Shown here piece by piece: positions 15,145-24,997 of a DNA stretch of 64,000 nt. The notes under the pieces are model-generated. The model did no database searches. It worked only from the letters and a program-made list of their open reading frames with translations, and was not told the DNA's origin. Each line of letters begins with the position of its first letter. Position 1 is the stretch's first letter. The DNA is from Pedobacter sp. UBA4863 (GTDB taxonomy: Bacteria; Bacteroidota; Bacteroidia; Sphingobacteriales; Sphingobacteriaceae): the NCBI RefSeq assembly GCF_002399615.1, contig NZ_DHDZ01000005.1:17879-81878 (forward strand), given 5' to 3'. Made by a program: the position numbers and the translations under genes.

Positions 15145-16251
15145 ATGAAACAGTTTTTATCATTTGTAAGAAAAGAATTTTATCACGTTTTTCGCGATAA
15201 GAAAACGCTGTTAATGCTATTTGGTTTGCCTATTGTGCAAATTGTTTTATTTGGTTTTGCACTTACCAACGAAATCAAAAATGCCAAAATCGTAATTTGC
15301 GATTACGCCAAAGACGAGGCTACGCAGCAAATCATCAACAAAATAGAAGCAAGTCAAAATTTTGATATTCAAGAAACACTGCTCAGCCATCAACAAATTG
15401 AAGAAGCATTTAAAGCAGGAAACATCAAATTAGCAATTATTTTCCCTGCTAATTTCAATAAGGATTTGTCACATCTCCATCAGGCACAAATACAAATTAT
15501 TGCCGATGCTTCAGACCCCAACACCGCTAATACATTAACAAATTATGCCTCTGCAATTATTATGGATTATCAGCAGGGCTTGATGAAAAATAACGTCGTT
15601 CCGTTTCGCATTGTTCCCGAAATACGAATGTTGTACAATCCCGAACTGAAAGGCGCCACCAATTTTGTGCCGGGCGTTATGGCATTGGTGCTAATGTTGG
15701 TCTGTGTAATGATGACTTCCGTTTCTATTGTTCGTGAAAAAGAAAACGGCACCATGGAAGTGCTGTTGGTATCTCCCTTTAACCCCTTTTTAGTTATTAT
15801 AGCAAAAGCAATTCCGTATTTATTGTTATCCATTATAAACCTTGCCGTTATTCTTATTCTGAGTGTAACACTTTTGGATATGCCAATTAACGGCAGTATT
15901 TTACTACTGTTTGCAGAAAGTATTTTACTAATTATTACAGCCCTTTCTTTAGGTTTACTTATTTCGAACGTCACACAATCGCAACAAGCAGCAATGCTTA
16001 TTTCGATGATGGGAATGTTAGTGCCCACCTTGTTGTTTACAGGCTTTATGTTTCCGATAGAAAACATGCCTGTTCCCTTGCAAGTAATTAGCAATATCGT
16101 TCCCGCAAAATGGTATTATATCATGGTAAAATCAATCATGATAAAAGGTTTGGGCTTTGCAGCGATATGGAAAGAAACACTTATTCTGCTTGCAACAACT
16201 TGCTTATTGTTGTTTATCAGTTTAAAAACTTTTAAAAATAGACTTGGTTAG
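15145..16251 (+). CDS. ABC-2 type exporter permease (YbhS/YhhJ-like)
   Basis: 368 residues. One N-terminal transmembrane helix (LLMLFGLPIVQIVLFGFAL) is followed by a large periplasmic domain of about 150 residues. Five more membrane helices lie from about residue 175, including VPGVMALVLMLVCVMMTSVSIVREKENGTMEVLLVSPF. The EKENGT coupling segment is typical of ABC-2 permeases. It starts 2 bases after the ATPase stop. Together with the next gene it forms the membrane channel of the exporter. Confidence 0.92.
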   Translation: MKQFLSFVRKEFYHVFRDKKTLLMLFGLPIVQIVLFGFALTNEIKNAKIVICDYAKDEATQQIINKIEASQNFDIQETLLSHQQIEEAFKAGNIKLAIIFPANFNKDLSHLHQAQIQIIADASDPNTANTLTNYASAIIMDYQQGLMKNNVVPFRIVPEIRMLYNPELKGATNFVPGVMALVLMLVCVMMTSVSIVREKENGTMEVLLVSPFNPFLVIIAKAIPYLLLSIINLAVILILSVTLLDMPINGSILLLFAESILLIITALSLGLLISNVTQSQQAAMLISMMGMLVPTLLFTGFMFPIENMPVPLQVISNIVPAKWYYIMVKSIMIKGLGFAAIWKETLILLATTCLLLFISLKTFKNRLG

Positions 16252-16329
16252 CGTAGAGAATGGAGAGTGGAGAGTGAAGAATGGAAAATTAATTATCAAC
16301 TCTCAATTATCAATTATCAACTAAAAAAA

Positions 16330-17451
16330 ATGAGAACGCTTAAATTTTTACTACAAAAAGAGTTCAAACAAATCTTTCGGAACAAAGCGTTGTTGCCGTT
16401 GATTTTTGTTGTGCCGATAGTGCAATTGCTCATACTTCCGTTGGCGGCAGATTACGAAGTGAAGAACATCAACATTTCAATCGTTGACCACGACCATAGC
16501 GCATTTTCACGCCATCTTATTTCTAAAATTACCGCTTCGGGATATTTCCGTTTGGCTGATTATAGTCCATCATTCAACACCGCTTTCAAACAAATCGAGC
16601 AAGATCAATCAGATTTAATTTTAGAAATTCCGCAAGGATTCGAAAAAAACTTGGTTCGTGAAAACGAGCAAAAATTATTTATTGCAGTTAATGCAATTAA
16701 TGGTGTAAAAGCGGGTTTGGGTGGCGCATATCTAAATCAAATAATAACCGCATACAACGCCGACATTCGTCTGCAATGGTTTCAGCCCGATAAATTTAAT
16801 ACTGCACCTGTTATAACTGTAGCATCTTCAAATTGGTTCAATCCGTTCATGAACTATCGTTTTTTTATGGTGCCGGGCATACTAGTAATATTAGTTACAA
16901 TGGTGGGCTCGTATATGTGTGCATTAAATATTGTAAAAGAAAAGGAAGTGGGAACAATAGAACAAATTAACGTTACACCGATAAAAAAATATCAGTTTAT
17001 TTTGGGCAAACTCATTCCGTTTTGGGCAATCGGAATGTTTGTGTTTAGCGTGGGTTTGTTTGTTGTGGCAAGATTAGTTTATGGCATTGTTCCGGTTGGC
17101 AATTTGTTTTTATTGTATGGCTATTTATCCATTTATTTAGTTGCTTTATTGGGCTTAGGTTTACTCATTTCTACCTTTGCCGAAACACAGCAGCAAGCAA
17201 TGTCGGTAGCCTTTTTCTTTATTATGATTTTTATGTTGATGAGCGGTTTGTTTACCTCGCTCGACGGAATGCCGCAATGGGCTTACTTCATAGCAAAGTG
17301 TATTCCTGTAACTTACTTTATTGAGGTGGTACGAATGATCATATTAAAAGGTAGCGGTTTTGCCGACATCAAATATCATTTTGTTATCATGATTGGATTT
17401 GCAGCTTTATTGAACGGCTTGGCAATTTGGAATTATAAAAAGACGAGTTAA
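16330..17451 (+). CDS. ABC-2 type exporter permease (YbhR-like)
   Basis: 373 residues from the ATG at 16330 (MRTLKFLLQKEFKQIFRNKAL). An in-frame ATG at 16267 would add 21 residues encoded by a low-complexity spacer (GAGAATGGAGAGTGGAGAGTG type) and is unlikely. The architecture is as in the previous permease: one N-terminal helix, a periplasmic domain, and five C-terminal helices with the coupling segment NIVKEKEVGTIEQINVTPI. It is a paralogue of the upstream permease and completes a heterodimeric exporter. The operon ends here. Confidence 0.92.
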   Translation: MRTLKFLLQKEFKQIFRNKALLPLIFVVPIVQLLILPLAADYEVKNINISIVDHDHSAFSRHLISKITASGYFRLADYSPSFNTAFKQIEQDQSDLILEIPQGFEKNLVRENEQKLFIAVNAINGVKAGLGGAYLNQIITAYNADIRLQWFQPDKFNTAPVITVASSNWFNPFMNYRFFMVPGILVILVTMVGSYMCALNIVKEKEVGTIEQINVTPIKKYQFILGKLIPFWAIGMFVFSVGLFVVARLVYGIVPVGNLFLLYGYLSIYLVALLGLGLLISTFAETQQQAMSVAFFFIMIFMLMSGLFTSLDGMPQWAYFIAKCIPVTYFIEVVRMIILKGSGFADIKYHFVIMIGFAALLNGLAIWNYKKTS

Positions 17452-17569
17452 TAAAAACAGATAAGCACGAACAATAAAAACGTTTTTTAATTACGAAGAT
17501 ATTCCTTTTGTTGGCAGCAATTATCGCTAGTTTCTTCTATTGGTTGCTAACAGTTTAAAGCCACTTCAT

Positions 17570-17604
17570 AAAAAAATCCCGATGCGCTAAAACACATCAG
17601 GATT
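17570..17604 (-). terminator. rho-independent terminator of trxA
   Basis: On the minus strand AATCCTGATG pairs with CATCGGGATT across a short loop and is followed directly by a run of T. It lies 32 bases after the trxA stop. Confidence 0.8.
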
Positions 17605-17635
17605 AATATATGATTGAAATAAGTAAAACCTACTT

Positions 17636-17953
17636 TTACAATTGGCTATCTAACTTGCCTGCCAATACTGATTTTGGCACTGCACCAATTTGTTTATCTA
17701 CTACTTCGCCACCTTTAAAGTACAACAAAGCCGGAATATTACGGATACCGAACTGCATCGAAATTTGAGGGTTGTTGTCAACGTTTACTTTACCCACTAA
17801 AGCTTTACCTTCGTATTCTTTAGCAATTTCTTCTACTACTGGACCAACCATACGACAAGGGCCACACCATTCTGCCCAAAAATCTACTAAAACAGGTTTA
17901 TCCGATTTTAATACTAATTCTTCGAAATTAGCATCTGTTATTTCTAAAGCCAT
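17636..17953 (-). CDS. trxA: thioredoxin
   Basis: 105 residues, the standard thioredoxin length. The redox motif WCGPC is at residues 29-33 within VLVDFWAEWCGPCRM, and the cis-proline loop is RNIPALLYF. It reduces protein disulfides in the cytoplasm and is itself reduced by thioredoxin reductase. It is a single-gene transcript with a strong promoter at 17973-18004 and a terminator at 17570-17604. Confidence 0.97.
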   Translation of the reverse strand: MALEITDANFEELVLKSDKPVLVDFWAEWCGPCRMVGPVVEEIAKEYEGKALVGKVNVDNNPQISMQFGIRNIPALLYFKGGEVVDKQIGAVPKSVLAGKLDSQL

Positions 17954-17972
17954 ATCTAAATTTTTTATGTTA

Positions 17973-18004
17973 CAAATATATTATCAATTGTCATACCATC
18001 AAAA
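17973..18004 (-). promoter_or_regulatory. trxA promoter
   Basis: On the minus strand TTTTG and TATATTTG are separated by exactly 19 bases, a full match to the Bacteroidetes -33/-7 consensus. The -7 box ends 20 bases before the trxA ATG. Confidence 0.8.
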
Positions 18005-18085
18005 GTATCTTGTCAATTTGACACACTTTTGTTCATTGGTTCATTAGCCATTTGTTTATTGGTTACTGCAATTTTATTCTTCTCC

Positions 18086-21000
18086 CTAATTAAGTTTATA
18101 ATCTACAAAGTTTATTTCTTTTATCTTTTTTAAAAACTCATTATTCGGATTTATTTTCTTGTTTTTAGAAGGTAATTCCAATTTCAAGCCTTTTTCTATA
18201 TCATACACTTCGAAATTGAGTTTACAGTTTTGCGCTTCTGTACTTTCTTTGTTTTCTTCTAAAATTTCTTGTATTTGCTGCATAAAATCATCGTTTACAA
18301 TTTCTATTGGAAATTGAAGTGTTAATGATTTAGTTAATTTATCACGAAGCCCCGAAAGCAAATCCATTGAAGTGATTTTAAATTCCCAATCGCCTTCTTT
18401 ACCAAAGCGCAGGCCCAGCTTACCACGTATTTGCAAGAAATAACCTTCGGTTAAAAACTGTTTAAATTTCAAGAAATCGTCTCCAAACAAGGCTATTTCA
18501 CAGCTATCGTCATAATCTTCGAATGTAAAAATACCAAAGGGCTTACCCGTTTTGGTAATACGCTGCGAAGCCACAGCTACCAAACCTCCAACTACCAACT
18601 CTCTGTTTTTCAACATTTCAAAATCTGACAAAACTTCGTCATTGGTATCGCCAGTTCTAATTTTGTTAATGGTAGTGAGGTGTCTCACTTGATAAGGGCA
18701 ATATCTTTCTAATTCAAAGCGATAATCATCTAATGGATGTCCTGAAAGGAAAATTCCGATGGCATCTTTTTCATATTTCAACCTATCGATTAAGCCCCAT
18801 TCTGGTGCTGTTGCAAAAGCAGGTTCTAAAATTAAATCGGCCTTAGAACCTCCAAAAAGCGACGATTGCGAAGAGTTTTGGTTATTCTGGAAATCGTTGG
18901 CGTACTTAATCAGCTTTTCTATACCGTTTAATTTATCGTTGGCACCAATAAAAAAATACTGCGCCCTATGGTAGCCAAACGCATCGAAAGCGCCACCATA
19001 TACAAAACTCTCGTAAGCTTTTTTATTTACAATACGGGTATTAGAACGTTTCGCAAACTCAAAAACAGACGGGTAAGGGCCATTTTGTACTCTTTCTTCA
19101 ATAATACTTTCAACGGCTTTCTCTCCTACTCCTTTTACCGCCGATAAACCGAAACGAACTTCGCCCTTGGCATTTACCGAAAACTTCATATCAGATTCGT
19201 TTATATCTGGCCCCAGTACAGGCACGCCCATATTTCGGCATTCTTCCATAAAAAAGGCTACCTGCTTAATATCGCTCATGTTGTTAGAAAGTACCGCAGC
19301 CATATACTCTGCCGGATAGTGCGCCTTTAAATACGCGGTTTGATAAGCAATCCAAGCGTAACAAGTTGAGTGCGATTTGTTGAAGGCATAGGATGCGAAT
19401 GCTTCCCAGTCTTTCCAAATTTTTTCTAAAGTTGCAGCAGCATGTCCTTTTTCTGATGCCTGTTTTACAAATTTAGGCTTCATTTTATCCAGTACATCTT
19501 TCTGCTTTTTACCCATTGCCTTACGCAAAATATCGGCCTCGCCTTTGGTAAAACCAGCCAACTTTTGCGATAAAAGCATTACCTGCTCTTGGTAAACGGT
19601 AATTCCGTAAGTTTCCTTTAAGTACTCTTCACAAGCATCTAAATCGTAGGTAATGGGTTCTGTTCCGTGCTTACGGCGAACAAAACTAGGGATATACTCC
19701 ATCGGCCCTGGCCTATACAACGCATTCATGGCAATTAAATCGCCAAATACCGTAGGTTTTAGTTCCTTCATGTATTTCTGCATCCCCGGACTTTCGTATT
19801 GAAAAATACCAACGGTTTCGCCACGCTGGAAAAGCTCGTAGGTCTTTACATCATCTATCGGGAAATTATCTGGATCTAGATCTATGTTATGGCGCTTTTT
19901 AACCAGTTTTACGGTATCCTTAATTAAGGTGAGCGTTTTTAAGCCCAAAAAGTCCATCTTTAACAAACCAGCACTTTCTACCACCGAGTTATCAAACTGG
20001 GTAACGTACAAATCACTGTCTTTTGCCGTGGCTACGGGTACAAAATTGGTAATATCATCTGGTGTAATAATTACCCCACAGGCGTGGATACCCGTGTTAC
20101 GCACCGAACCTTCCAATACAATTGCTTGTTGTAAGGTTTCGGCCGCTAAATCTTTTCCCGAAGCTAGATCCTTTAACAAGTTTACATTTTCGTACTCATC
20201 TGGACGTAAAGCTTCTTTTAAGGCTTTTTCTTCTAAATTGAAGATTTTCGCCAGCTTCATGTTAGGCACCAATTTGGCAACTTTATCTGCCTCGAAAAGT
20301 GGTAAATCTAATACCCTAGCCGTATCTCTAATAGAAGATTTTGCCGCCATGGTACCATAGGTGATAATTTGCGCCACCTGGCTAGAACCATATTTATTGA
20401 TAACATAATCCATTACACGGCCACGCCCCTCGTCATCAAAGTCGATATCGATATCGGGCATAGAAACACGGTCTGGATTAAGGAAACGCTCAAAAAGGAG
20501 GTCGTATTTAATGGGGTCGATATTGGTAATACCCAAACAGTATGCTACCGCAGAACCCGCAGCAGAACCACGACCCGGGCCAACAGAAACGTCTCTTCGC
20601 CTAGCTTCGGCAATAAAATCTTGTACAATTAAGAAATAACCGGGGTAGCCTGTTTTTTCGATGGTTTGCAACTCAAAGTCTAAACGCTCGGTAATGTCTG
20701 GCGTGAGTTCGCCGTAGCGTTTCTCGGCCCCAACATAGGTTAAATGACGAAGAAATTTATTCTCTCCTCTTTTGCCTCCATCTGTTTCGTCTTCGGCTAC
20801 TGCAAACTCTTCGGGAATATCAAATTTTGGCAAGAGCACTTCTCTGGCCAGTTTGTAAATCTCTATTTTATCAATAATTTCCTGAATATTGATAATCGCA
20901 TCTGGCACATCGGCAAAGAGGGTTTTCATCTCCTCTGCAGATTTGAAATAATATTCGTGGTTAGGCATACCATACCTAAAGCCTCTACCACGACCAATTG

Positions 21001-22516
21001 GCGTAGCAAGCTTCTCGGCATCCTTCACGCACAATAAAATATCGTGGGCGTGAGCATCCTTCTTGTTTACATAATAAGTATTGTTGGTGGCCACCATTTT
21101 AACCTGATGTTCTGCTGCCATTTTAACCAACACTTCGTTTACACGGTCTTCATTTTCCTGACCGTGGCGCATCAGCTCTATGTAGAAATCATCGCCAAAT
21201 TGTTCTTTCCACCAAAGTAAAGCCTCCTCTGCCTGCTTTTCGCCAATATTTAAGATTTTACTAGGAACTTCGCCATACATATTACCCGTTAAAACAATCA
21301 GGTTGTCTTTGTATTGCTCTACTACATTTCTATCTATCCTTGGCACGTAATAAAAGCCTTTGGTATAAGCTATTGACGACATTTTAGCCAGGTTGTGATA
21401 GCCTTGCTTGTTCTTCGCTAAGAAAACAACCTGATAACCATCGTCTTTTCTGGTTTTATCAGTATGATTATCGCACACAAAAAACTCTACACCTATAATT
21501 GGTTTAATAATTTGTGCCGTGGGTGTTTCGCCTTTTTCTACAGCTTCTTTGTTTTTGGCTTCGGCGCCTTTGTTATGGTTAAGTACGTTGTTCACAAAGT
21601 GAAAAGCCCCCATCATGTTGGCATGGTCGGTTATGGCTACCGCAGGCATACCATTCTCTACCGCAGCTTTTACCAACGCAGGTACACTAATGGTACTTTG
21701 TAATACCGAAAACTGCGTATGGTTATGCAAATGAACAAAAGTAGCATCGGTTAAGGCAGCTTTGTTGTCTGCTAAAGTTTGCTTAGAAACACCACTTGTA
21801 TCTGCACCTTTTCTCTTTCTAATTTCATCCGAAGCGGCCTTTAAATTAATATGTTTTAAGCCAACAGGCTCAATTGGGAACGGGTTAGCTTCTTTGAAAC
21901 GCAGAAAATAATCGGTATCAACCTGAAGTTCCTCTTTGGTGAAAACCTGCTTTTTAATCAGTTCCAAGAAACAACGCGTAGTTGCTTCCACATCGGCAGT
22001 GGCGTTGTGCGCTTCGCCAAATGGCGTTCCAAATAAGTATTGGTGCAGTTCTGTAAGGGTGGGCAGTTTAAACTTACCGCCCCTACCTCCCGGAATTTTC
22101 AATAAATCTGCCGTAACTTCTGTACAGGTATCCAATACTGGCATATTAGCCAACGAACTTTCTACACCAAAACGGTGAAGTTCACAGCCCATAATATTGA
22201 TATCGAACTTGATGTTCTGCCCAACTACAAACTTGGCTTTACCCAACGCTTCGTTAAACTTCACCAATACCTCTGCTAAAGCAATACCTTGCTCTTCGGC
22301 CAAATCTGTAGAAATACCATGAATACGCTCTGCATCATAAGGTATATTAAAACCTTCGGGCTTTACTAAATAATCTTGATGCTCTACCAAATTACCCAAC
22401 TCATCATGCAGTTGCCAAGCAATCTGGATACAACGTGGCCAGTTATCCGTATCGGTAATTGGCGCATTGAAATTACGTGGCAAACCTGTGGTTTCAGTAT
22501 CAAAAATTAAGTACAT
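18086..22516 (-). CDS. dnaE: DNA polymerase III alpha subunit with fused N-terminal 3'-5' exonuclease
   Basis: 1476 residues from the ATG at 22514-22516 (MYLIFDTETTGLP); a start 19 codons upstream is less likely because it displaces the exonuclease first strand. Residues 1 to about 185 are a DEDDh exonuclease with all ligands visible: D5 and E7, D105, H170 and D175. A PHP domain begins near residue 260 (FVHLHNHTQFS, later VAITDHANMMG). The C-family polymerase core follows (GPGRGSAAGS, PDIDIDFDDEGRGRVMDYV), then helix-hairpin-helix and OB-fold regions. Classical DnaE is about 1160 residues, the excess being the exonuclease. It replicates the chromosome with proofreading in the same chain. Confidence 0.95.
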   Translation of the reverse strand: MYLIFDTETTGLPRNFNAPITDTDNWPRCIQIAWQLHDELGNLVEHQDYLVKPEGFNIPYDAERIHGISTDLAEEQGIALAEVLVKFNEALGKAKFVVGQNIKFDINIMGCELHRFGVESSLANMPVLDTCTEVTADLLKIPGGRGGKFKLPTLTELHQYLFGTPFGEAHNATADVEATTRCFLELIKKQVFTKEELQVDTDYFLRFKEANPFPIEPVGLKHINLKAASDEIRKRKGADTSGVSKQTLADNKAALTDATFVHLHNHTQFSVLQSTISVPALVKAAVENGMPAVAITDHANMMGAFHFVNNVLNHNKGAEAKNKEAVEKGETPTAQIIKPIIGVEFFVCDNHTDKTRKDDGYQVVFLAKNKQGYHNLAKMSSIAYTKGFYYVPRIDRNVVEQYKDNLIVLTGNMYGEVPSKILNIGEKQAEEALLWWKEQFGDDFYIELMRHGQENEDRVNEVLVKMAAEHQVKMVATNNTYYVNKKDAHAHDILLCVKDAEKLATPIGRGRGFRYGMPNHEYYFKSAEEMKTLFADVPDAIINIQEIIDKIEIYKLAREVLLPKFDIPEEFAVAEDETDGGKRGENKFLRHLTYVGAEKRYGELTPDITERLDFELQTIEKTGYPGYFLIVQDFIAEARRRDVSVGPGRGSAAGSAVAYCLGITNIDPIKYDLLFERFLNPDRVSMPDIDIDFDDEGRGRVMDYVINKYGSSQVAQIITYGTMAAKSSIRDTARVLDLPLFEADKVAKLVPNMKLAKIFNLEEKALKEALRPDEYENVNLLKDLASGKDLAAETLQQAIVLEGSVRNTGIHACGVIITPDDITNFVPVATAKDSDLYVTQFDNSVVESAGLLKMDFLGLKTLTLIKDTVKLVKKRHNIDLDPDNFPIDDVKTYELFQRGETVGIFQYESPGMQKYMKELKPTVFGDLIAMNALYRPGPMEYIPSFVRRKHGTEPITYDLDACEEYLKETYGITVYQEQVMLLSQKLAGFTKGEADILRKAMGKKQKDVLDKMKPKFVKQASEKGHAAATLEKIWKDWEAFASYAFNKSHSTCYAWIAYQTAYLKAHYPAEYMAAVLSNNMSDIKQVAFFMEECRNMGVPVLGPDINESDMKFSVNAKGEVRFGLSAVKGVGEKAVESIIEERVQNGPYPSVFEFAKRSNTRIVNKKAYESFVYGGAFDAFGYHRAQYFFIGANDKLNGIEKLIKYANDFQNNQNSSQSSLFGGSKADLILEPAFATAPEWGLIDRLKYEKDAIGIFLSGHPLDDYRFELERYCPYQVRHLTTINKIRTGDTNDEVLSDFEMLKNRELVVGGLVAVASQRITKTGKPFGIFTFEDYDDSCEIALFGDDFLKFKQFLTEGYFLQIRGKLGLRFGKEGDWEFKITSMDLLSGLRDKLTKSLTLQFPIEIVNDDFMQQIQEILEENKESTEAQNCKLNFEVYDIEKGLKLELPSKNKKINPNNEFLKKIKEINFVDYKLN

Positions 22517-22651
22517 AGCTGAGAAAATGAGAATATCAAAATTAGTGAAAAGTAGCCCCTCTTTAGTCACCAAATTATCAACATCTACGAAGTATTGTTA
22601 ATGAAGCTTTTTGTTGGGCTACGCACTTTCTTTTATTGTAAGTTCTATAAA

Positions 22652-22659
22652 TAAATTTG
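22652..22659 (+). promoter_or_regulatory. possible -7 promoter box of the histidine kinase gene
   Basis: TAAATTTG matches TAnnTTTG 41 bases before the ATG at 22701. The -33 region is not convincing. Confidence 0.35.
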
Positions 22660-22700
22660 CTTACTTTTATTCCAAAATGCTCTAACACCAATTAACCGAT

Positions 22701-24464
22701 ATGAGTTTTACATTAAATAGCTACGCACTAGTTCTCCTTTTTTTTGGAACGTTAACAGCTATAATGGCAATTTATATCTTTAAAAGAGGCACAACAGTAG
22801 TGCGTTGGTTTGGCTTAATGATGGGATCTAACGCCATCTGGTCTATTGCTTACGGACTAGAACTTGCCAGTGGCACACTCCATCAGGCTTTGTTCTTTAT
22901 CAACATTGAATACGTTGGCATTGCTACATTGCCTTTAAATTGGTTTCTGTTTTGTCTTAGCTTTTGCAATAAGGAATGTTGGTACAAAAAGCCGCACAAC
23001 CTGGCTATTATACTTATTGTACCTATTACTACCATACTAATGGTTTGGACCAACCCTTTGCACCACCTGCACTACAAAGAGGTAAGCATGGTTAACTATA
23101 CGTCGTTTCCTGTGTTAAAAATACATCCTGGAATTTGGTACCGCATCTTTACAATATATTTTTATTCGCTTTTAGCTTGTGGTTGCTACCTCATTTTTAA
23201 TAAGTTTAAAAGCTCAGATCCTATTTACAAAAAACAGAATTACAGCATAATTATCGCAGCAGTTATTCCGTGGATAGGCAACCTGTGCTATCTTTTAGGA
23301 CTTAGACCTTTAGGATTTATCGACATCACTCCTTTTACGTTTATACTAACAAGTTTTTTAATTTTTCTGGGCATTTACCGTTTTAGGCTGTTCGATATTG
23401 TTCCCATTGCCCGCGAAAAAGTATTGGATTTAATGAGCGATGGTTTTTTAGTGGTCGATGAAAAACATCGGGTTATCGACTATAATTCTGCGCTACATCA
23501 ATTTACTGATTTACCTGCAAGGCAAAAGGTTATAGGCACAGCGATCCAAGACATCTTCCCCCACCAACCAGCGCTGATAAAGAAAATTGAAGCGGCTACC
23601 AACTGTAAGATAGAGCTACAAGCTACCGTTAGAGATAAAACCATTTATTTTGAAGTGGAGATATTGATACAGCAAGAGAACAAATTAAACAGTGCTTTTA
23701 CAATTATTAAGCTTCAAGATTTAACTGTAGCTAAAAAAGATGCTTTAATGGCAAAAGAACAGGCATTAGAACTAGAGAAGGTAAGCCAGTTAAAAGATCG
23801 CATTTTCTCTATCATTGCCCACGATTTAAGGGGTCCCATGGTAAATCTTTCGGAAGTATTGAAAATGTTTTCTTACAACCAAATTAGCGACGAGGAGTTT
23901 AAAGCACTTTCTCCGGTATTGAGCAAAGACATTGTTTATACTACCGACCTGCTCGAAAACATCTTGCATTGGTCTAGGAGCCAATTAAAAGGCTTTGGCA
24001 TTAAAAAAGAATTTTTCAATGTGAGAAACATTATCCTGAACGAAATTAATTACCACATATCTTCTGCATCGCTCAAAAAAGTAAAAATATTGCACGATGT
24101 TTTTCCTAATGAAATAGCCTACGCAGATTTGTTAATGTTTCAAATTGTTATTAGAAACTTATTAAACAATGCCATTAAATTCTGTAATGAAGGTTGCGAA
24201 ATTTTAATTACCGCAGCTTATCAATCTAATGGGATGCTTAAAGTCTGCATTAAGGACACTGGTATTGGCATTTCGAAGACTATCTTGGAAAAGCTATTTA
24301 AAGAGGAAAATATTTCGTCTAGAGGAACCAAAAACGAAAAAGGCACAGGTTTAGGGCTAATGATCTGTAAAGATTTTATGAGCAGAAATGGTGGCAATAT
24401 TGAAGTAAGTAGCGAACTGGGCGTAGGCACCACTTTTTGTGTTACAGTTCCTACACACGGTTAA
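22701..24464 (+). CDS. sensor histidine kinase with N-terminal 7TM domain
   Basis: 587 residues. About 225 N-terminal residues form seven or so membrane helices of the His_kinase-7TM type (YALVLLFFGTLTAIMAIYIF first, FTFILTSFLIFLGIYRF last). A PAS-like domain (VLDLMSDGFLVVDEKHRVIDYNSALHQF) follows. The phosphoacceptor is H374 in SIIAHDLRGPMVN, and the ATPase domain shows an N box (LLNNAIKF), G1 (DTGIGIS) and G2 (KGTGLGLMICKDF). It should autophosphorylate on sensing a membrane or small-molecule signal. No response regulator is adjacent, so its partner is unknown. It is divergent from dnaE. Confidence 0.93.
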   Translation: MSFTLNSYALVLLFFGTLTAIMAIYIFKRGTTVVRWFGLMMGSNAIWSIAYGLELASGTLHQALFFINIEYVGIATLPLNWFLFCLSFCNKECWYKKPHNLAIILIVPITTILMVWTNPLHHLHYKEVSMVNYTSFPVLKIHPGIWYRIFTIYFYSLLACGCYLIFNKFKSSDPIYKKQNYSIIIAAVIPWIGNLCYLLGLRPLGFIDITPFTFILTSFLIFLGIYRFRLFDIVPIAREKVLDLMSDGFLVVDEKHRVIDYNSALHQFTDLPARQKVIGTAIQDIFPHQPALIKKIEAATNCKIELQATVRDKTIYFEVEILIQQENKLNSAFTIIKLQDLTVAKKDALMAKEQALELEKVSQLKDRIFSIIAHDLRGPMVNLSEVLKMFSYNQISDEEFKALSPVLSKDIVYTTDLLENILHWSRSQLKGFGIKKEFFNVRNIILNEINYHISSASLKKVKILHDVFPNEIAYADLLMFQIVIRNLLNNAIKFCNEGCEILITAAYQSNGMLKVCIKDTGIGISKTILEKLFKEENISSRGTKNEKGTGLGLMICKDFMSRNGGNIEVSSELGVGTTFCVTVPTHG

Positions 24465-24475
24465 CAAAAAAGCTA

Positions 24476-24495
24476 CTTTGTTATAGGTAACAAAG
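24476..24495 (-). terminator. possible terminator hairpin
   Basis: CTTTGTTA and TAACAAAG form a perfect 8-bp stem with a 4-base loop. On the minus strand a run of six T follows after four bases, so it would best serve the minus-strand gene at 24573. It could also end the kinase transcript. Confidence 0.45.
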
Positions 24496-24572
24496 CGAAG
24501 AACATTACCACAGTAAATCGTCTTCCCCCTGCACAAACAAAATAGCTCCCCTCTCTTTATCAAGTTTGCATA

Positions 24573-24872
24573 TTATTTACCAACAGCTCCATTAATGGCT
24601 TGTTGCTCTTTTAATTCATCAACATTGTTTTTGTTGTCAAATTTTTCTGTTTTGTTGGCAAAATAATCTAAGATACCTACAATGGCCTCTAAGTTATCTG
24701 CCACTCTTTGGTGCATATCGGGCAAATCTTGCTCCAATTTTTTATCGCCAAGTTCAATATTATCTACTTCAATTTTTCCTATTTTTTGGATAATAGCCTG
24801 TTGCGAATGCTGCAAATCTTCGAGCTCTCTCACTATCTTCTCCATTAATTCGAATTTTTTTAACGTTTCCAT
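24573..24872 (-). CDS. small coiled-coil protein of unknown function
   Basis: 99 residues from the ATG at 24870-24872 (METLKKFELMEKIVREL). An in-frame ATG at 24941 would add 23 residues without family support. The sequence is strongly charged and helical throughout (LEDLQHSQQAIIQKIGKIEVDN, HQRVADNLEAIVGILDYFANK). It has no signal peptide or membrane segment, and I recognise no family. It lies between the convergent kinase gene and the divergent TPR gene. Confidence 0.65.
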   Translation of the reverse strand: METLKKFELMEKIVRELEDLQHSQQAIIQKIGKIEVDNIELGDKKLEQDLPDMHQRVADNLEAIVGILDYFANKTEKFDNKNNVDELKEQQAINGAVGK

Positions 24873-24997
24873 AAAACTGCTTTTGTTAATTGATAAACTT
24901 ATCTTTACAACCATTTCTACAGAGGTTTTGTTTGCTTTCAATAATTTTTATTTAGAAAACATTTGGACTTCTTAAAAACAACTAATAATTTAGTTGA

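Noticed and set aside
17452..17560. Hydrophobic stop-free stretch (IFLLLAAIIASFFYWLL) after the permease
   Set aside because: It has an upstream stop and no start codon in frame before the hydrophobic part. It may be a gene remnant but cannot be called.
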